Positions 1-12,229 of a stretch of DNA of 64,000 bases are shown here, one piece after another. Every line of letters begins with the position of its first letter. Within the stretch, counting starts at the first letter, position 1. A program made the translations under genes and the position numbers. Under the pieces are notes generated by a model. It worked only from the letters and a program-made list of their open reading frames with translations, was not told the DNA's origin and did not search any database. Origin of the DNA: Emydura subglobosa (Eukaryota > Chordata > Testudines > Chelidae); assembly GCA_007922225.1 (NCBI GenBank), contig ML680038.1, positions 62,001-126,000 of the forward strand, in the 5' to 3' direction.

Positions 1-721
1 CTGAACTAAATCTGCCAGGATTTGAATGAGTAGCTTCATGGAGTCTCAAGGTTTTAAACCAGAGAGTTTGATCACTGCATAGACTTCTCTGCCCCCCAAA
101 AACGTTAATTGGTGAAGGTTATGAAATGAAATCAACTTAGTGTCGTGGGTCCTAGATCCTTCTGGGAACCCGACTTTAGCCAGGGCTGCTGCTCCTTTGT
201 CCCACAAAACTGCTTTCTGCTGGCCTCGTTCTTACTGGGAATTCCATCCTGCACAAGGAGATGCACAGAACCTTTTCTGGAGGGTGCCCAGTGTGTCTAG
301 GTGAGCGCATCACCGGCAGCACATCACTGAACAACCCTCTGCGCCTAGGAGAGGGTTAACTCGTAGCCAGCCGCCTTGTGAATGCAAGTGGAATGGGATT
401 TTGACTGCGTGATGATGGATAGCTGCTCACTGTGTGTTAACCGGAGCCTTTGTAACTCCAGCAAGTAACTGTGCAAAAGCAATATCCAGTGGTGCTTACC
501 TGTGCAGTAGCTTAGTGGCTAGATTACAGGTCTGGGGGTCGGAAGCCCTGGGGTCATTTATAAGTGCTTTTCTGTCCCAGTGCAGCGTTAGCCGTGATGG
601 AAGGAAGCTACAGTGTCAACAGGCCATAGGCTTTTTTAGCACCGGGTCATTTAACCCTGGGCCAAGCCGCTTGGAACTTCCCAGCAGCTGTCGAGCTGGG
701 ACTCAGATCTGCCTAAAGGTA

Positions 722-910
722 GCCTTGTCTACACACACAAGTTGTACCACTGCAGCTGCACCAGTCTGGTTGTAAGCGGCATAATCCCACTCGTGTGGGC
801 TCAATTATACGGATTGAAGTATAGCGATTTGGGAAGCTATAGCCACATAAAGCACCTTTATGCTGGCATAACTGCTTCCGCAGTAGGCCTGGTACTAGCA
901 TAACCATGGT
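722..910. mobile_element. MITE-like remnant with GTCTACAC end
   Basis: Begins with CCTTGTCTACACACACAA, the terminal motif shared with other short elements here (for example at 15.23 kb). The right end is decayed, so the boundary is approximate. Non-autonomous DNA transposon is an inference from the shared terminus. Confidence 0.4.
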
Positions 911-1483
911 GGTAAAACCTCACACCCCTCACACATGCTCGTGCCCATCCTGGCTAGATTGGAAGGTTTTTGACAACATGATTTCTTAATTTAAAAAACA
1001 AAAAAACGCCACTTTGTTGAAACAGGAACATGTAAGGGAAAGGTGGTATTTCAATGACGTTTTTGACATGAAGCTTTCTTGGGTCTGGGTTGGACTCTCT
1101 GGACAGTGAGAGGGATCCAAAACAACAAACCTGATCTTTGCCATGTGAAAAGGAAAGTTTTGAGACTGTCCTGTTTTGCAAAAACCTTCCAAAGATCTGA
1201 TTTTCATTCCAGTGAGGAATGAAAACAAATTGCAAACCTTGAAAGCTTTTGCAAAACAGAATTGTTGTTTTCCAGCCACCTGTCATACTGGTGAATGTGC
1301 GTGCTCACTATCGCCCTCTACTGGATGAAATCTGAACTGATTAGTCATGTGTCATAGGCTCTGTACTGCCCACAGCTATTGGAGACTCTCCTATTGTTAG
1401 TAGTAAATGTGCCTGTGCTTTTGGAGCTGGAGGATCTGATTCTAGCCCTAATGCCCTTGTGACGTTCCAGCTGACCATTGGGT

Positions 1484-1945
1484 CTAATATTCTGGGGTGT
1501 GTTAGCAGGAGTGTTGTATGTATGACACAGGAGGTAATTGTCCCGCTGTGGTCTGCGCTGGTGAGGCCTCAGCGGAAGTACGGGACGAGTTTCAGGAGCC
1601 ACACTTTAGGAAAAATGTGGGCCAATTGGAAAGAGTCCACAGGAGAGCAACAAAAACTGATCAAAGGTTTAGAAAATCTGACCTGTGACGAAAGGTTAAA
1701 AAAAACCTGGGTCTGTTTAGTCTTAAGAAAAAAAAAACTTTAGGGGTGTTGGGGGACCTGAGAACTGTCTGCAAATGTGAAGGGCTGTTCTACAGAGGAT
1801 GGGGATCAATTGTGCTCCATGTCCTCTGAAGGTAGGACAGGAAGTGATGGGCTGAATCCGCAGCCACGGAGACTTAGGTTGGATATTAGGAAAGATTAAC
1901 GCTAAGGATAGTCAAGCTCTGGAACAGACTTTATGGGGAGGGAAA
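1484..1945 (+). mobile_element. CR1 LINE fragment, 3' part, degraded
   Basis: In frame, part of it still reads like the CR1 ORF2 C-terminus: an ILGCVSRSV block, then EVIVPLWSALVRP, a KGLENLTCDERL block, and further on a LDIRK-like stretch. Several stops and an A-rich interruption near 1697-1740 show it is an old, dead copy truncated at both ends. Confidence 0.75.
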
Positions 1946-2739
1946 TACCCACCCTGGGCAGACCCTGCTATTTTCAGAGGTACTAGATCGGTTTCCATGG
2001 CCATGAGCATTAGCTGGAGCCAAGTGCAATGTGAGAAACCACTGCAAACGTCCCCCACACAGCTCGGTTGGTGCCCCTCAATCGTGACCCTCAGCCCCCT
2101 GCTAACCCAGCCCCTCATGGCTCTGCCAATGGCGCTCGGTTTCAACCTGCAGTCCCCCGGTGAATCCTATCCTGCTGGCTTCCTTATTCCCAACTCTGCC
2201 CATGCATCGTGTTCTTGACCTGCAGCACCCTCTGCTAGTTCAGGATTTCTCTGTTATGTTCTCTTGGCTTTCAGATTCATTTCCGTAGAGCCCCCTTGGC
2301 TTCCTGCCCGTTAAATCCCACAGAACACATCTGCAGAGGGGGAGCACTTGTGTGTGCTGGATTAGCTGTGTGCTGGTAGGCAGTAGTTCCAGCTGGATAT
2401 CATGGCGCGAGCGTCACGGCCGTACTTCCATTCTTTACCCGGTTCTCAAATGCTGGCAGCCCAGTTGTTTCCAGGCGGCCGGTTCCCATCCAGGAGATGT
2501 ACGGGATTCAGAGTGAGTTTGGCTTGCCATGTTGCCAGGCACTGGAGTGTGATTTAATCTCCTGTTGCAAACGGACGCGTGTCGCGGGGCTGCTCTCCTG
2601 CTCTCCTGACCAGCCAAAGAATGTGGAGTCCTAACGAGCAAAGGGTGTGATTCCTCTGCTCCTGTGCACGGCCTCCCAGCAGCTCTCATGGGGCGAGCAT
2701 GAGTATGAAGAGCAGCGTAAGCGTAAACTGGTGGGGACA

Positions 2740-2896
2740 TCACTGACGTGGCCAAGCCGAGCTGCCACGGCCCGGGCTACCGGGGCTACCTACGCTGCTA
2801 TTTATGCTCACACAAGCTGTGCAGGAGCGAGGGCGTGTGAACATGTGCACACGGCTCGGGGACTCGCACCCCTCGCTCGCAGTGTAGACGTGGTCT
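2740..2896. mobile_element. MITE remnant ending in AGTGTAGACGTGG
   Basis: Only the right end is clear (GCAGTGTAGACGTGGTC at 2880-2896), matching the inverted terminus of the GTCTACACT element group. The left boundary is a guess. It abuts a second element of the same type that starts at about 2907. Confidence 0.4.
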
Positions 2897-2906
2897 TGGA
2901 GTATCT

Positions 2907-3148
2907 GGCCTGGTCTACGCTTACCTTCAAATTCGGCGGCCGTCGCTGGGCGTTACACAAGCAACGCAGAGTAGCCTGCATCAACTCCCGTCGACTTCTT
3001 AACTCCCGTTGCGCACGGCGTCTTTGCTGCGCCACTCGAGAGGGTGGTTTTAACAAGGCGACTTCCGGCTCGATCGAGCGGCTCTTCCCTGATCCGGATC
3101 GAGCGACCCGACGGGGGCGAATTTGCTGCCGTCAGTGAAGACGTAGCC
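2907..3148. mobile_element. MITE, 242 bp, with imperfect terminal inverted repeats
   Basis: Left end GGCCTGGTCTACGCT and right end AGTGAAGACGTAGCC are imperfect inverted complements. The interior is CG-dinucleotide rich and has no coding potential. It belongs to the same terminal-motif group as the elements at 18.4, 26.4, 31.6, 60.9 and 61.3 kb. No transposase is present, so it is non-autonomous. Confidence 0.6.
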
Positions 3149-4429
3149 TCAGTTACAGCTTAGCCAGGGCGGATGGTGTTCAAGTGACCAGGTCCAGGCA
3201 GGACTGAACCGTCTGTCAGGCCCCCGCAATCCTGAGAGTGGCTTCATTCATGCGGTTTTAAGAAATAATCAATATTGGAGTTTTTTTATTCGCCTTCTGA
3301 GTCTTTGAGTCACACGCAGGTCACATGTTTGAGCTTTACTCCAGGAGGGCTAGAAATTTACCTTGTTTTTTAACTGAAAGCTGAGGCACGTGCCACCAGG
3401 AGTCCGGGCTTTGAGAAAAACCCCAAGGATCATGAGACTTGCAATAAAATCGCAGACCGTGGACACACTGTGGCTCCGTGTGACTGCAGGACCCGCTGCT
3501 GTGACCCAGCCCAGCAATTCCCTTCTTGATGATGATGATGATACTTTACAGCACCCACCAGCCTCGATCCACGTGGCCTGACCACAATCCCACATTCAGA
3601 AGGGTCCCATCGGATGTCGTCATGGGTCACCTTGCTGTTTGGCAAGCACGCTCAGGTGCTCTGGGGATGGAGGCTGTGTAAGCACCTAGATAGATAAACA
3701 CAAAGTAATTACACAGGGTGCCGTGTTCCCCTTCGTACCCTTGCGCAGAGGGGTACAGATTGTGGGAGGTCCCCTCCCCTCAATAGATGATGTCACCAGA
3801 AACGCCACGAATGGACTCTCATAGAATTTCCTTCCTGAGTTATTGCTGGACGGAACAGAAGAGGGACCAAAGTTATTGCTGTTCTTCACACCGATATGCA
3901 AGCTACAGAAATTACCTTTGGATCCATGGAGCATTCTGTCTGACTAATCTATCTTCGAAATATCTAGGCATTTGTTCATCATCGTAGTGTCCAGACACCT
4001 ATGATAAGTGTTAGTAATCCTTAGTAATCTTCAGGATCATAGAAGTGCTCCTATTATATCAGACCCGTGCCCACAACCATGGCTAAAATTGCTCAGGTTT
4101 TGCACAGATGCAACACTGGGGACAGATGTCAAGAACATGGCCTCAAGAAGAGGAAGCCAACGTTTTCAACCTCGAATTTCCAAAGCAACTTTTAGGGACC
4201 TAAATAAGTGGTCTGGTTTGCTGAGATGCTGAGTGAGACATCCCCAGATGATTGCAGAATCTCGGTGCCTCTGATAATTCATTTCTTTAGATACCCAGTT
4301 TGGAAAATCTTGACCCAAAGCCTCTATACCTTCCGTTAATCTCTGCCAGCTGTGCTAATACTGGGTCTTCCATTCCCTGAGCCCGCAGAGGGGAATGTCA
4401 TTATGTAACATCAAGATGGTGGTTAGGAG

Positions 4430-4860
4430 AAGTCAAAAAAATCCAAGTTGGTGGGTGTTTTTCCAGGGGTAATTTTGACCTTTTTGTTGAAAAAACTAAA
4501 CAAATCAGTTCTCATAAGGAAAACTTGGAAATTGTAGATGAACGCGGACACCTGCCATAAAAACTTCCATTTGGCTGACAACCCAATTTTCCATCGAAGA
4601 AGAGTTTAGATGGAGAACTTTCCACCAGCTCTCATATTTTCTGCCAAACACTTCCCCCTCCCCCTTCCCCCCCCCCCCCAAAAAAAACGTGTTGCTTTCT
4701 TCAAAATTTTCTGCAGCTTTCAATTTTTCAAAGAGGTGAAAAATTTCATTTAGGTTTGAATGGAAATTTTTCATTTTTCTTCGTGCTTCTCTCCCTCCTC
4801 CCCCCTCGCCTCCCAAGGATAGAGCAGGGAGGAGAAAATGAGGGAAAAAAAACCGGTCTA
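4430..4860. repeat. AT-rich AAAATTTTC-type interspersed repeat
   Basis: Runs of GAAAATTTTT / AAATTTTC-like words. The same texture recurs near 17.5-17.6 and 17.85-17.96, 35.9-36.1, 39.0-39.25 and 47.2-47.35 kb. It includes a 13-C run (4667-4679) followed by A7. Grouping these as one family is by eye only. Confidence 0.35.
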
Positions 4861-4989
4861 GGCACCACTGAAGGGGGATTAGTGCCACTCTGAGCAGACA
4901 TTGGTTACATACTTCCCCTAGCTCAGGAAGTGTGTCTCCAGCTAAGGAGACGTCTCAGTTGATAACCCTGCCGAGCCCCCTCCCTTGTA

Positions 4990-5110
4990 ATTGTGATACT
5001 GCCAGACCTCAGTTGGCAGTTGCCAGGATCAAACTTGAGACCTCTGGAGCTTAATGCAAGAGCCTTGATTACATGAGCTAAAAAACACACCTCCCTTAGC
5101 TACGGCTGTA
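4990..5110 (-). mobile_element. tRNA-derived SINE fragment
   Basis: Read on the minus strand it contains TTAGCTCATG, then GGCTCTTGCATTAAG, and a B-box-like TTTGATCCTGG. This is the order expected of a tRNA-derived Pol III promoter (A box, then a B box of GGTTCGATCC type). Similar remnants occur near 44.3 and 56.55 kb. Confidence 0.5.
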
Positions 5111-5538
5111 GCCGACTCATCAGTCTCTAGCTGGTCTAAGTGCTGCTGGAGGGGGACAGGGCACCACACCAACGCGCAGGCGTTACACTTCCACCATTCT
5201 CTGAAGCCGCTGGTGCTGGCAATTGGTAAACCCGGGCTGCGTTGAAGTCACCCAGCGACACAGCATGTCTGGGCTGCTGCGATCTGCTGGCAGCTCCCAC
5301 CCAGTACAAGTGGCTTTGTTCTCCAGGGGTAGATGATAAAGACACTTGCATTGGCTCTGGCAGTGCAGCGAGCCCTCCCCTTTCTGTCCGACAGACGGTG
5401 CCTGCTGGACAGATACAGTCACCCGCCTGTTGCTTATTTTTATTCCAGAGACTCTAACCAAAACCAGGCCCCATCATGCTACACACTGGACGTACTGTTG
5501 GCTTGAGAGCTTTGCTGTGTAATGCTCTACGCGGCATG

Positions 5539-5768
5539 GAATCATAGAAGAGGAGAGTTGGCAGGGACCTCAGGAGGTCGCCTAGTCCAGCCCCCTGCTC
5601 AAAGCAGGACCAACCCCAACTAAACCATCCCAGCCAGGGCTCCTAAAAACCTCTAAGGATGGAGATTCCCCCACCTCCCCAGGTAACCCATTCCAGTGCT
5701 TCACCACCCTCCTAGGGAAAGAGTTTTTCCTAATGTCCAACCTAGACCTCCCCCACTGCAACTTTTTA
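5539..5768 (-). mobile_element. CR1 LINE 3' end, minus strand
   Basis: Starts with the complement of the CR1 3' tail (AATCATAGAAGAGG) and continues through the conserved terminal region (AAAGCAGGACCAAC, GTAACCCATTCCAGTGCTTC). It is closely similar to the copies at 19.3 and 27.3 kb, so it is the younger CR1 subfamily here, severely truncated at its 5' side. Confidence 0.88.
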
Positions 5769-5782
5769 TGATGTTTCAGTAT

Positions 5783-6125
5783 TTCTCATAGACTTTAAGG
5801 TCAGAAGGAACCACTGTGATCATCTAGTCTGACCTCCTGCGCACTGCAGGCCACAGAACCTCACCCACTCCTGTAACAGACCCTGACCTCTGGCTGAGTT
5901 ACTGACGTCCTCCAGTCCTGGTTTGAAGACGTCAAGTGACCGAGAATCCACCATTTACACTGCTTTAAACCTGCACATGACCTGGGTCCCCTGCTGCAGA
6001 GGAAGGCGAAAACCCCTCAGGCCCAGGGTCTCGGCCAATCTGACCTGGGGGGAAATTTCTTCCCGACCCCAAATACGGTGATCAGTTAGACCTTGAGCCT
6101 GTGGGCAAGACCCGCCAGGCAGACG
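5783..6125 (-). mobile_element. Second CR1-type LINE 3' fragment, different subfamily
   Basis: Begins CATAGACTTTAAGGTCAGAAGG and contains ATCTAGTCTGACCTCCTG, the 3' end of a different CR1 subfamily (compare 39.26, 45.43 and 52.31 kb). It sits immediately next to the CR1 end at 5539-5768 in the same orientation. Confidence 0.8.
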
Positions 6126-6454
6126 TCTACCTCTGGACCTCCTTGTTATCCGTCTTTTTACGAGTTCCGCTTAGCTCTTGGCTTCAGTGTTGTCTAGTGG
6201 CAATGAGTTACGCCGGCTAATTGTGCAGTGCGTGGAAAACGTATTTTCTCCCACCAGCTTTGAATTTACCAGCGTTCTGTTTCATCAGACGTCCCCTGGC
6301 TCTTCTGTTATGAGACATGAGCGCTGCCAGGATCCACACACCGACGCTTCGGGGCTGAATTCTGCCTTGGGATGGTAATTTCAGCCTATGACTTTGATGG
6401 GGGTGCGCGAGGAGCGTTTACCATTGACACTGGTCTATCAAGGTGCTTATCTGG

Positions 6455-6660
6455 CTCCCCTTATGCTAGTACCTGAGCACCTCACAGCCTTTCATGTATC
6501 AATCCACCCACCACCCCTGTAAGGCCCCGAAGTTCTAGGGTTCCCATTTGGCTGATGAGAAACCGAGGCACAAAAACCAAGTGACTTGCCCACAGGAGTC
6601 TGTAGTAGGGCAGGGGAATGGAACCGGGGTGTCCCATGTCTCTGGCTGGCTGGCCCGCCC
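6455..6660 (-). mobile_element. MIR-type SINE, minus strand
   Basis: Contains the complement of the MIR core and downstream block: CCCATTTGGCTGATGAGAAA, CCGAGGCAC and AAGTGACTTGCCCAC. Old, diverged copy with diffuse ends. Confidence 0.75.
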
Positions 6661-7719
6661 TCCTCTAGGGGTTACGTGACGCTCTCAGCTGGATGGAGCT
6701 GGAAGCTGTTGACTGAACTTGTTTCGTGCCGGCCTTTCATTTCTCCGTCACTCGGGGAAATTGAGAGAGCCCCACCCAGGCCTGTCTTTCCCCTCCTGTG
6801 CCATCCTTCCTGTCTCTCTCCCGCCAGCCACTGCTTTGCTTCTCCCTAAGTGTGCTTTGTTTCAGCCCCTTCCCTTCACAGCTCCTCCAGACTGACTTTT
6901 CTCTGCCCGAGTGTCGCAGGCACCCACCCACGCAGGCAGGCAGGTGGTCGGTCGGTGCTGCGTGGTGCCCTACCGAGGGTCTCCGGCGCCAGAGGGCCAA
7001 GCCTACATTTGCACCCCCCGCCTCCCCTGCGCAGGGCAGGAGGGGTCCCAGAGTTGCCGTGCAGCTGCCCTCAGGAGGGGGAGGGGTCTGTACCCGTGGG
7101 GGGTGGCAGAGAGACTTGGAGGGGGCAAAAATGCAGGCTTGGCTTCCCCTGCACTTACCCACCGCGCGGCACCCTCCTCTCTTGCTGCAGCCCGGTGCTG
7201 GCTCAGACGGGGCAGCCTCACCCCGCTCCCGACCTGGGGGGGGCACCGGGCTGGCCCTTCATCAGGCGTGGGGGGCGCAGAGCCCTCAGAGCCTCCTGCA
7301 TGTCATGAAGGGCAGGCCTGGCGCCCCTCAGGCCGTAGGCCAGCGCCCACGGGCCTGGCCCCTCCCTGCCCTCCCTGCCCTGCCCCCAGCAAGCCACTGG
7401 TGCTGCCCCCAGGAGAGTTAGGAACTAGCTGTGGCCAGGGCAGCCTCCCCTGGGTCTCTCTGCTTCCCCCTCCTCAGCTGTTCGCTGGGGGGCTTTCAAT
7501 GAGATCTCCGCAGGGGCAGCGAAAGGGAGCGTTTCCCGCTGCCCAGAAACACAGAAGAACCATGTCAGTCCTGCTCCCTTTTGTAGCCAGGAAACGACCT
7601 GGGAGCCAGAGCCTTTTTCCCTAGCCCTGGGCTAATAGACCCTCAAACACACAGCTAGAAACACAGAGCGACGTCCCTGTTTGATTCCCCCAGCGCCGAG
7701 AGGCTGCAGCTGAGCGCAG

Positions 7720-7925
7720 GGCCTCGCTAGGCACTGTACAGACACAGACGAAGAGAAAGTCCCTGCCATGAAGAGCAAGACAGCCCCGGATGGGAGGGGA
7801 AACAGGCATTGAGAGGGGAAGTGACTTGCCAAGGGGCATAAAGCAGGTCAGTGGCAGAGATGGGACTAGAACCAGATCCCCCTCCCAACCCACAGGGCCA
7901 TGCTTTTGCTTCTTAGTGTGCAAAA
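7720..7925 (-). mobile_element. MIR-type SINE with tail, minus strand
   Basis: Left part GCTAGGCACTGTACAGACAC is the complement of the tail block that recurs near 22.1, 25.4, 33.2, 36.2, 44.7 and 50.0 kb. Right part GGGAAGTGACTTGCCAAGG is the MIR core complement. Confidence 0.7.
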
Positions 7926-8094
7926 ATCCCTCTGATTAGCGTGCATTCCTCCTGGCACTAGATGCTAAATGTTCCCCCGTCTCAAGACGTGCAGGCACTT
8001 TGTAGAGGGGCAAATGTCACTCGGACCAGCTCATTGCCTGGAAGGTCTCTCCTAGCTCTAATTTTTCTGATCCTCCAAGTTGCTTTTCAGTGGA

Positions 8095-8275
8095 TGATCC
8101 TTCCTCTGCATCCCTCTCACAGGGTGGCTGGTCCCAGGAACTCCCATGAGGCACCACCTCCCCACTCTGAGAGGAGACCATGGTGCATCATGGGAGATGT
8201 AGTCCAGCCAGAGAGCCCAGCCTCTAGAGGAGAATGGAAGCATGAGGCATCTGAACTACAATTCCCATGAGACAC
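8095..8275. repeat. Interspersed repeat with inverted SBS-like motifs (copy A)
   Basis: Carries GCATCATGGGAGATGTAGTC at 8185-8204, the minus-strand form of ACTACATCTCCCATGATGC, and AACTACAATTCCCATGAG at 8254-8271 on the plus strand. Both resemble the ZNF143/THAP11 (SBS) consensus ACTACAAYTCCCANNATGC. The end block GGCATCTGAACTACAATTCC is shared, with changes, with the copy at 17.8 kb, so this is a dispersed family and not a unique promoter. Any binding is an inference. Confidence 0.6.
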
Positions 8276-8279
8276 CACA

Positions 8280-8390
8280 GCATTTCCAAGTTCCTTTGCA
8301 CCACACCTAGTACAATGGGGCCCTGATCCATTGTTCAGGCTCCTATATATTACTGCAAGACACCTAATAAAGAGCCATCAAGATCCCACC
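8280..8390 (+). repeat. SINE tail block (MIR/L2-like)
   Basis: CACCTAGTACAATGGGGCCC followed by TGATCCATTG and CACCTAATAAA. This is the same 3' block as near 33.2, 36.2, 44.7 and 50.0 kb. Confidence 0.55.
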
Positions 8391-9169
8391 ACTCGTGGCC
8401 ATAGTAGATCCCATGGCACTTTCCCAGGACCAGGCACATGACTCAGTGTCTTGAAATAATTCCATTCTGCCACTCTCACCTGCCCCGGTAGTTTCAATAC
8501 CCACCGCATTGTGTCCTGAATGGTGTGCAGACCATTGCGGTGAGCTGTTTGAAGGCAGCTCGCTTCCACTCCAGAAGTGGCTGCATTTCAGTGGTGGGTT
8601 AAGCAGTGATCCCTGAACACAGCTCCCGGATGGTTATAATTTTCCTGTGTGCTTTAGGTTCGGCACAATAAGTGCTTTGCAAATGCCGGTCGTTGTTATT
8701 ACTTCTCTATCATTATTACAGCCCATTGAATGGTGCAGGTGTGGGTTGATTTGTTTAGCTTCTCCTGCTGGGCGCTGGCATACCCCTTCCCCACCTCTCC
8801 CACCCCCACACCTCTCTAGGAATGCCACCTGTAGATGTGGAGCAGAGCTTTGCAGGGCGTGTGCTCCTTCGGTTGCTAGATTCTATGGTTGCAAGAAAGA
8901 AGTCAAGTCAGAAGTCAGACCAGGAGGTGAGGGGTTTAAATGTGCATTTGAGCAGGAGGCACCACTCTGAATTACTGCTTGATTTTGGTTCAAGAAGGTG
9001 ATTAAAAAAAAAAATCACAGATTTGTAGAATCCTCCGCAAAGGAGCGGGATGGTGAGAATTGTTAAACAGGAGAGGGATGAAATTAGCAAAAAGCAAGTG
9101 TAGAATGAATAGTCTTCATCCAGGGATCTCTGCGCACTCATAAGCATTTGTTTGTTCTCACAGACTCTC

Positions 9170-9335
9170 TGCGAGGCAGATCTGGTATCCTCTGTACAGC
9201 TCATAGTAACTATTGTATGCATGGGGAAACCGAGTCACCGAGACATGACTTGTCTCAGGTCACCCAGCAAATCAGCAGCAGGAGATAGTTACAGTTGTCA
9301 GATTTTTCCCACGTTCTAACCATGATCTGGGTTCT
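9170..9335 (-). mobile_element. MIR-type SINE, minus strand
   Basis: GGGGAAACCGAGTCACCGAG, then TCAGGTCACCCAGCAAATCA, then a CTAACCATGATCTGGGTT block: the complement of the MIR head and core in the expected order. Confidence 0.65.
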
Positions 9336-9885
9336 CACCCTGCCACATCTGGAAACACCCCTCCTAGCGAGGTCTGCCAGATTGTATAGAGTCTCTCTGC
9401 CAGAGGATAGTGGAATAGGAAGTCCCACTGTTTGAGACTTTCGAATTTAGCCCGAGGACAGTTCTGGAGGACACGTTGTAGGGGCCAGCCCTGACCTGGG
9501 GACCTGTGAGATCTTTTCCTTCGATGAGTCTGAGATTCCAAGGAGGTTTTCTGCTACTGGTGCGGGTGGGTCTCCGTCTCCTCCTTGCTGTCTCTGGGAC
9601 GTTCCCGGAGAGTCTGCGTATGTGCAACACAGCTGACAATTTATTACATCCCTGTCCCTGTCTTCCAGATGGAGAAATTGAAGGAAAACCGAGAGCCCTG
9701 GCCCGCGCAGCCAGGAAAGTGGGTGGGCATCATGTGCCTGATGTATGACCCGGTGAAGAATAGTGGGGTTGCTAAGGCGTAGGGGTCTGAATGTATCAAG
9801 TCTTGGTGCAGCGCCGGTGCAAACTAGCTGTCCTCAGAAGCCTGAGCAGACTTGGGCTGAGCTGAGTGATGGTTGCTGGCTGTGT

Positions 9886-10660
9886 GGTAGCCGGGTGGCT
9901 CCCAAGATATGACAGATGAGGTGGGCGGGGTGATACCTGTTAGTGGACCACCAGCTGTTTTTGGGAGGTTCAAGTTTTCGAGTTCCACAGAGCAACTCTG
10001 CAGGCCTGGGAAAGACTTTCCGAGTGTCACAGCCAAGCGCAAGGCGGGGCAGATTAACACACGTTGCAAGAAACCAGTCAAAATGAAGCGGGCCAGTAAC
10101 CCCTTTGCAGGCATGGCCCAAAGGAAGGCAAGTGGGTTGCAGAGAGTTGTAATAAGCCATAAAGCCAGAATCTCTACTTGGTCCCTGAGTTTTGGTGTCT
10201 AGCAGAGCGAGTGACGAATTTGAGCTCCTGGAGTTGTCTTTTGAAGGTGCTGTGCAGGTCTCCTTCGAGGGCTCTGGAGTGCTCGCTCTGGGAAAAGTGT
10301 CCACCCACCGGGTGACAGGGTGGTTTTGTTTTTTCTCATTTTCCTGGGTGAGTTCGTTCGCCAGCGTAGTGATTATTGGTTTCAACCACAGAGTTGGTGG
10401 GGCATTGGGTGCACGGGATGAATGAGGTGCACCGTATGTTGTGATAGGCATGTGTGGGCCCCTGGATCTTGACAGGTGTGTTGTGCGGGGTGCTGATCAT
10501 TGTCACAGCAGAGATACGTCTGCAGGTTGGCATCTGTTGTTCTGGCAGGGTCTGGGGCAGCTTCAAGTCAGTGCATCCTGCTCTGGGGGGAGCTTGCTTT
10601 GGATGAAGAGGTTGGGGCGTGGTTTGAAGGCCAGAAAAGGGCCCTTCTCACATCAGGAAT
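9886..10660 (-). mobile_element. Penelope-like retroelement 3' fragment, minus strand
   Basis: On the minus strand the frame running from 10451 to 9834 contains LLDTKTQGPSRDSGFMAYY (from about 10205 down), resembling the extreme C-terminus of Penelope-like proteins just after the GIY-YIG endonuclease. The stretch towards 9890 looks like the repeat's 3' untranslated part. The expected GIY-YIG core is not readable, so the copy is decayed. A related fragment on the plus strand lies at 33.9-34.4 kb. Family assignment is from memory. Confidence 0.6.
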
Positions 10661-10934
10661 AGGATCCTGTGTGCTGGATGACGTCCAGACACAGAGGCAG
10701 AGGTGCTTGCTGTCCAGAAGAGCATTAATACTGAAAGCCCAGGGGTTGCACTCCCAGTGACGGTCCCTGGTGTCTGTGTGTACAGGCCCTTTACCCTTCT
10801 GCAACACAGGCTCCTGTTTGGTTAGAAAAGATGCTATTTATTAAGTTTCCCTTGAGTAAACAATGGCTTAGTGGAGGAAACGATTCGTGAAACAAAAACT
10901 TAAATAAAATTCTCCGGTTTTGTGCAAGCCCAAA

Positions 10935-11010
10935 GCGCTGCCAGATCTTCCCTGAGAAAGAGAACCCAGGAATCCAGAATCTCAGACCAGGGCTATAACC
11001 ACCAGAGAAC
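10935..11010 (-). mobile_element. MIR-type SINE fragment
   Basis: GAGAACCCAGGAATCCAGAA followed by a CCAGGGCTATAACCACC block, resembling the complement of the MIR head. Short and diverged. Confidence 0.4.
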
Positions 11011-12229
11011 GTTGCCCCCTTTGCTAAATGTTAGACCCTTGCTCACATCGGAGAGAGATCAGGAAAGGCCAGGTAATGAGGGCAGAGCATCCCGTGTTGG
11101 AACCTGGCTCGTCATTTTAAGAGCTCAGTATTTAGCCCAGGGAAGCACATTACCTCTCTCCATGCCGAAGGGTTACACCCGCAAAGGTCTGAGCATGGTA
11201 CTGCAGATGCTCAGATGTCCTTGGAGTTTTGGACCCCAGCCATGCACACGTGTGGTTCTGCCCTGCTGGAAACATACAACACATTATGTATGTATGTATG
11301 TATGATGAATATGTATCGACACATTATCGTATGTACAATGTATGAGTGTTTACTCAGGTATTTAATACCCTGGGAAGCATCATTGCCTTTCAGACAGAGA
11401 GAGGCTAGTTTGAGCCGCTGGTGTTTTTTCCTTTACTGCAAAAAAACCATCATAAATTCCCATTGCCCATCCGAGCGGTTATCCATCATGACAGCTCCTC
11501 TGTCTGCATCCTCCCACACAGGATGTCCCAGCACCCAGCCGGTGATTTGCTTTCAGATCTGTCACTATTGCCGCTGACATCGAGAAGCTAAGCCTCCGAA
11601 ATTCTCTGGCTTTATTTCGAATGAGTGAATGAAATTCACGAGACCGGATGATCAAACAGCTGTAGCAAGAGCAGCCCAGCCAGTTTCCCGGGGGAGAGGG
11701 AGGGAATTGCCTTCTTCCTGTTGAAAGGTTTACTGCGTGCTCTCTATGTGGACGTAATGAGGTGGAATTTTAATGAATTGCTCACTGGAACTACCACCTG
11801 TTTTGATAGTTGGTTTCTGAGCAGTCGTGGGGAGGAAGAGAGACATGGGGAGACATGGGCCCGAGCTGTGTTTTGGTGCTGAGTTGTAAGAGCTGCACGG
11901 ACTATTGTTCCCTGGGACAGCCTAAGCCTGGAAAAACTGGCCGGTCTCAGGGTGTGTGACAAACTCAGAGTGGATTTGTTGAATGATTCCCTAAGGATCA
12001 TGAGCACCTAGACGAGAGATGGTCCCAACTCAAGCCCCTGGAGCCAAATTTCCCTGAGCTGGGAGGTTGGAAATCCGAACCCAGACTCTCCAGTGTTTGA
12101 GATGCCCAGATTGCACGCCCTGTGGCAATAAATCATAGCGGTAAAAATTGAGCTGCAAACTCTGGTTTGACTCTAGATCCAAAGTCTGGGTCTGTCATCC
12201 CTCGTGGTAAAGAGATGGGACTTGTACGT

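Noticed and set aside
6798..7624. Overlapping frames of 150-237 codons in a GC-rich stretch
   Set aside because: All three plus frames are open together, which is typical of GC-rich non-coding DNA. There is no homology and no splice-bounded exon structure.
9667..9720. Possible exon after CTTCCAG at 9663-9669
   Set aside because: The AG and a short open stretch look exon-like, but the encoded peptide does not fit the otoferlin order (the upstream exon should end before residue 27 with a split glycine), and no donor of good quality follows.
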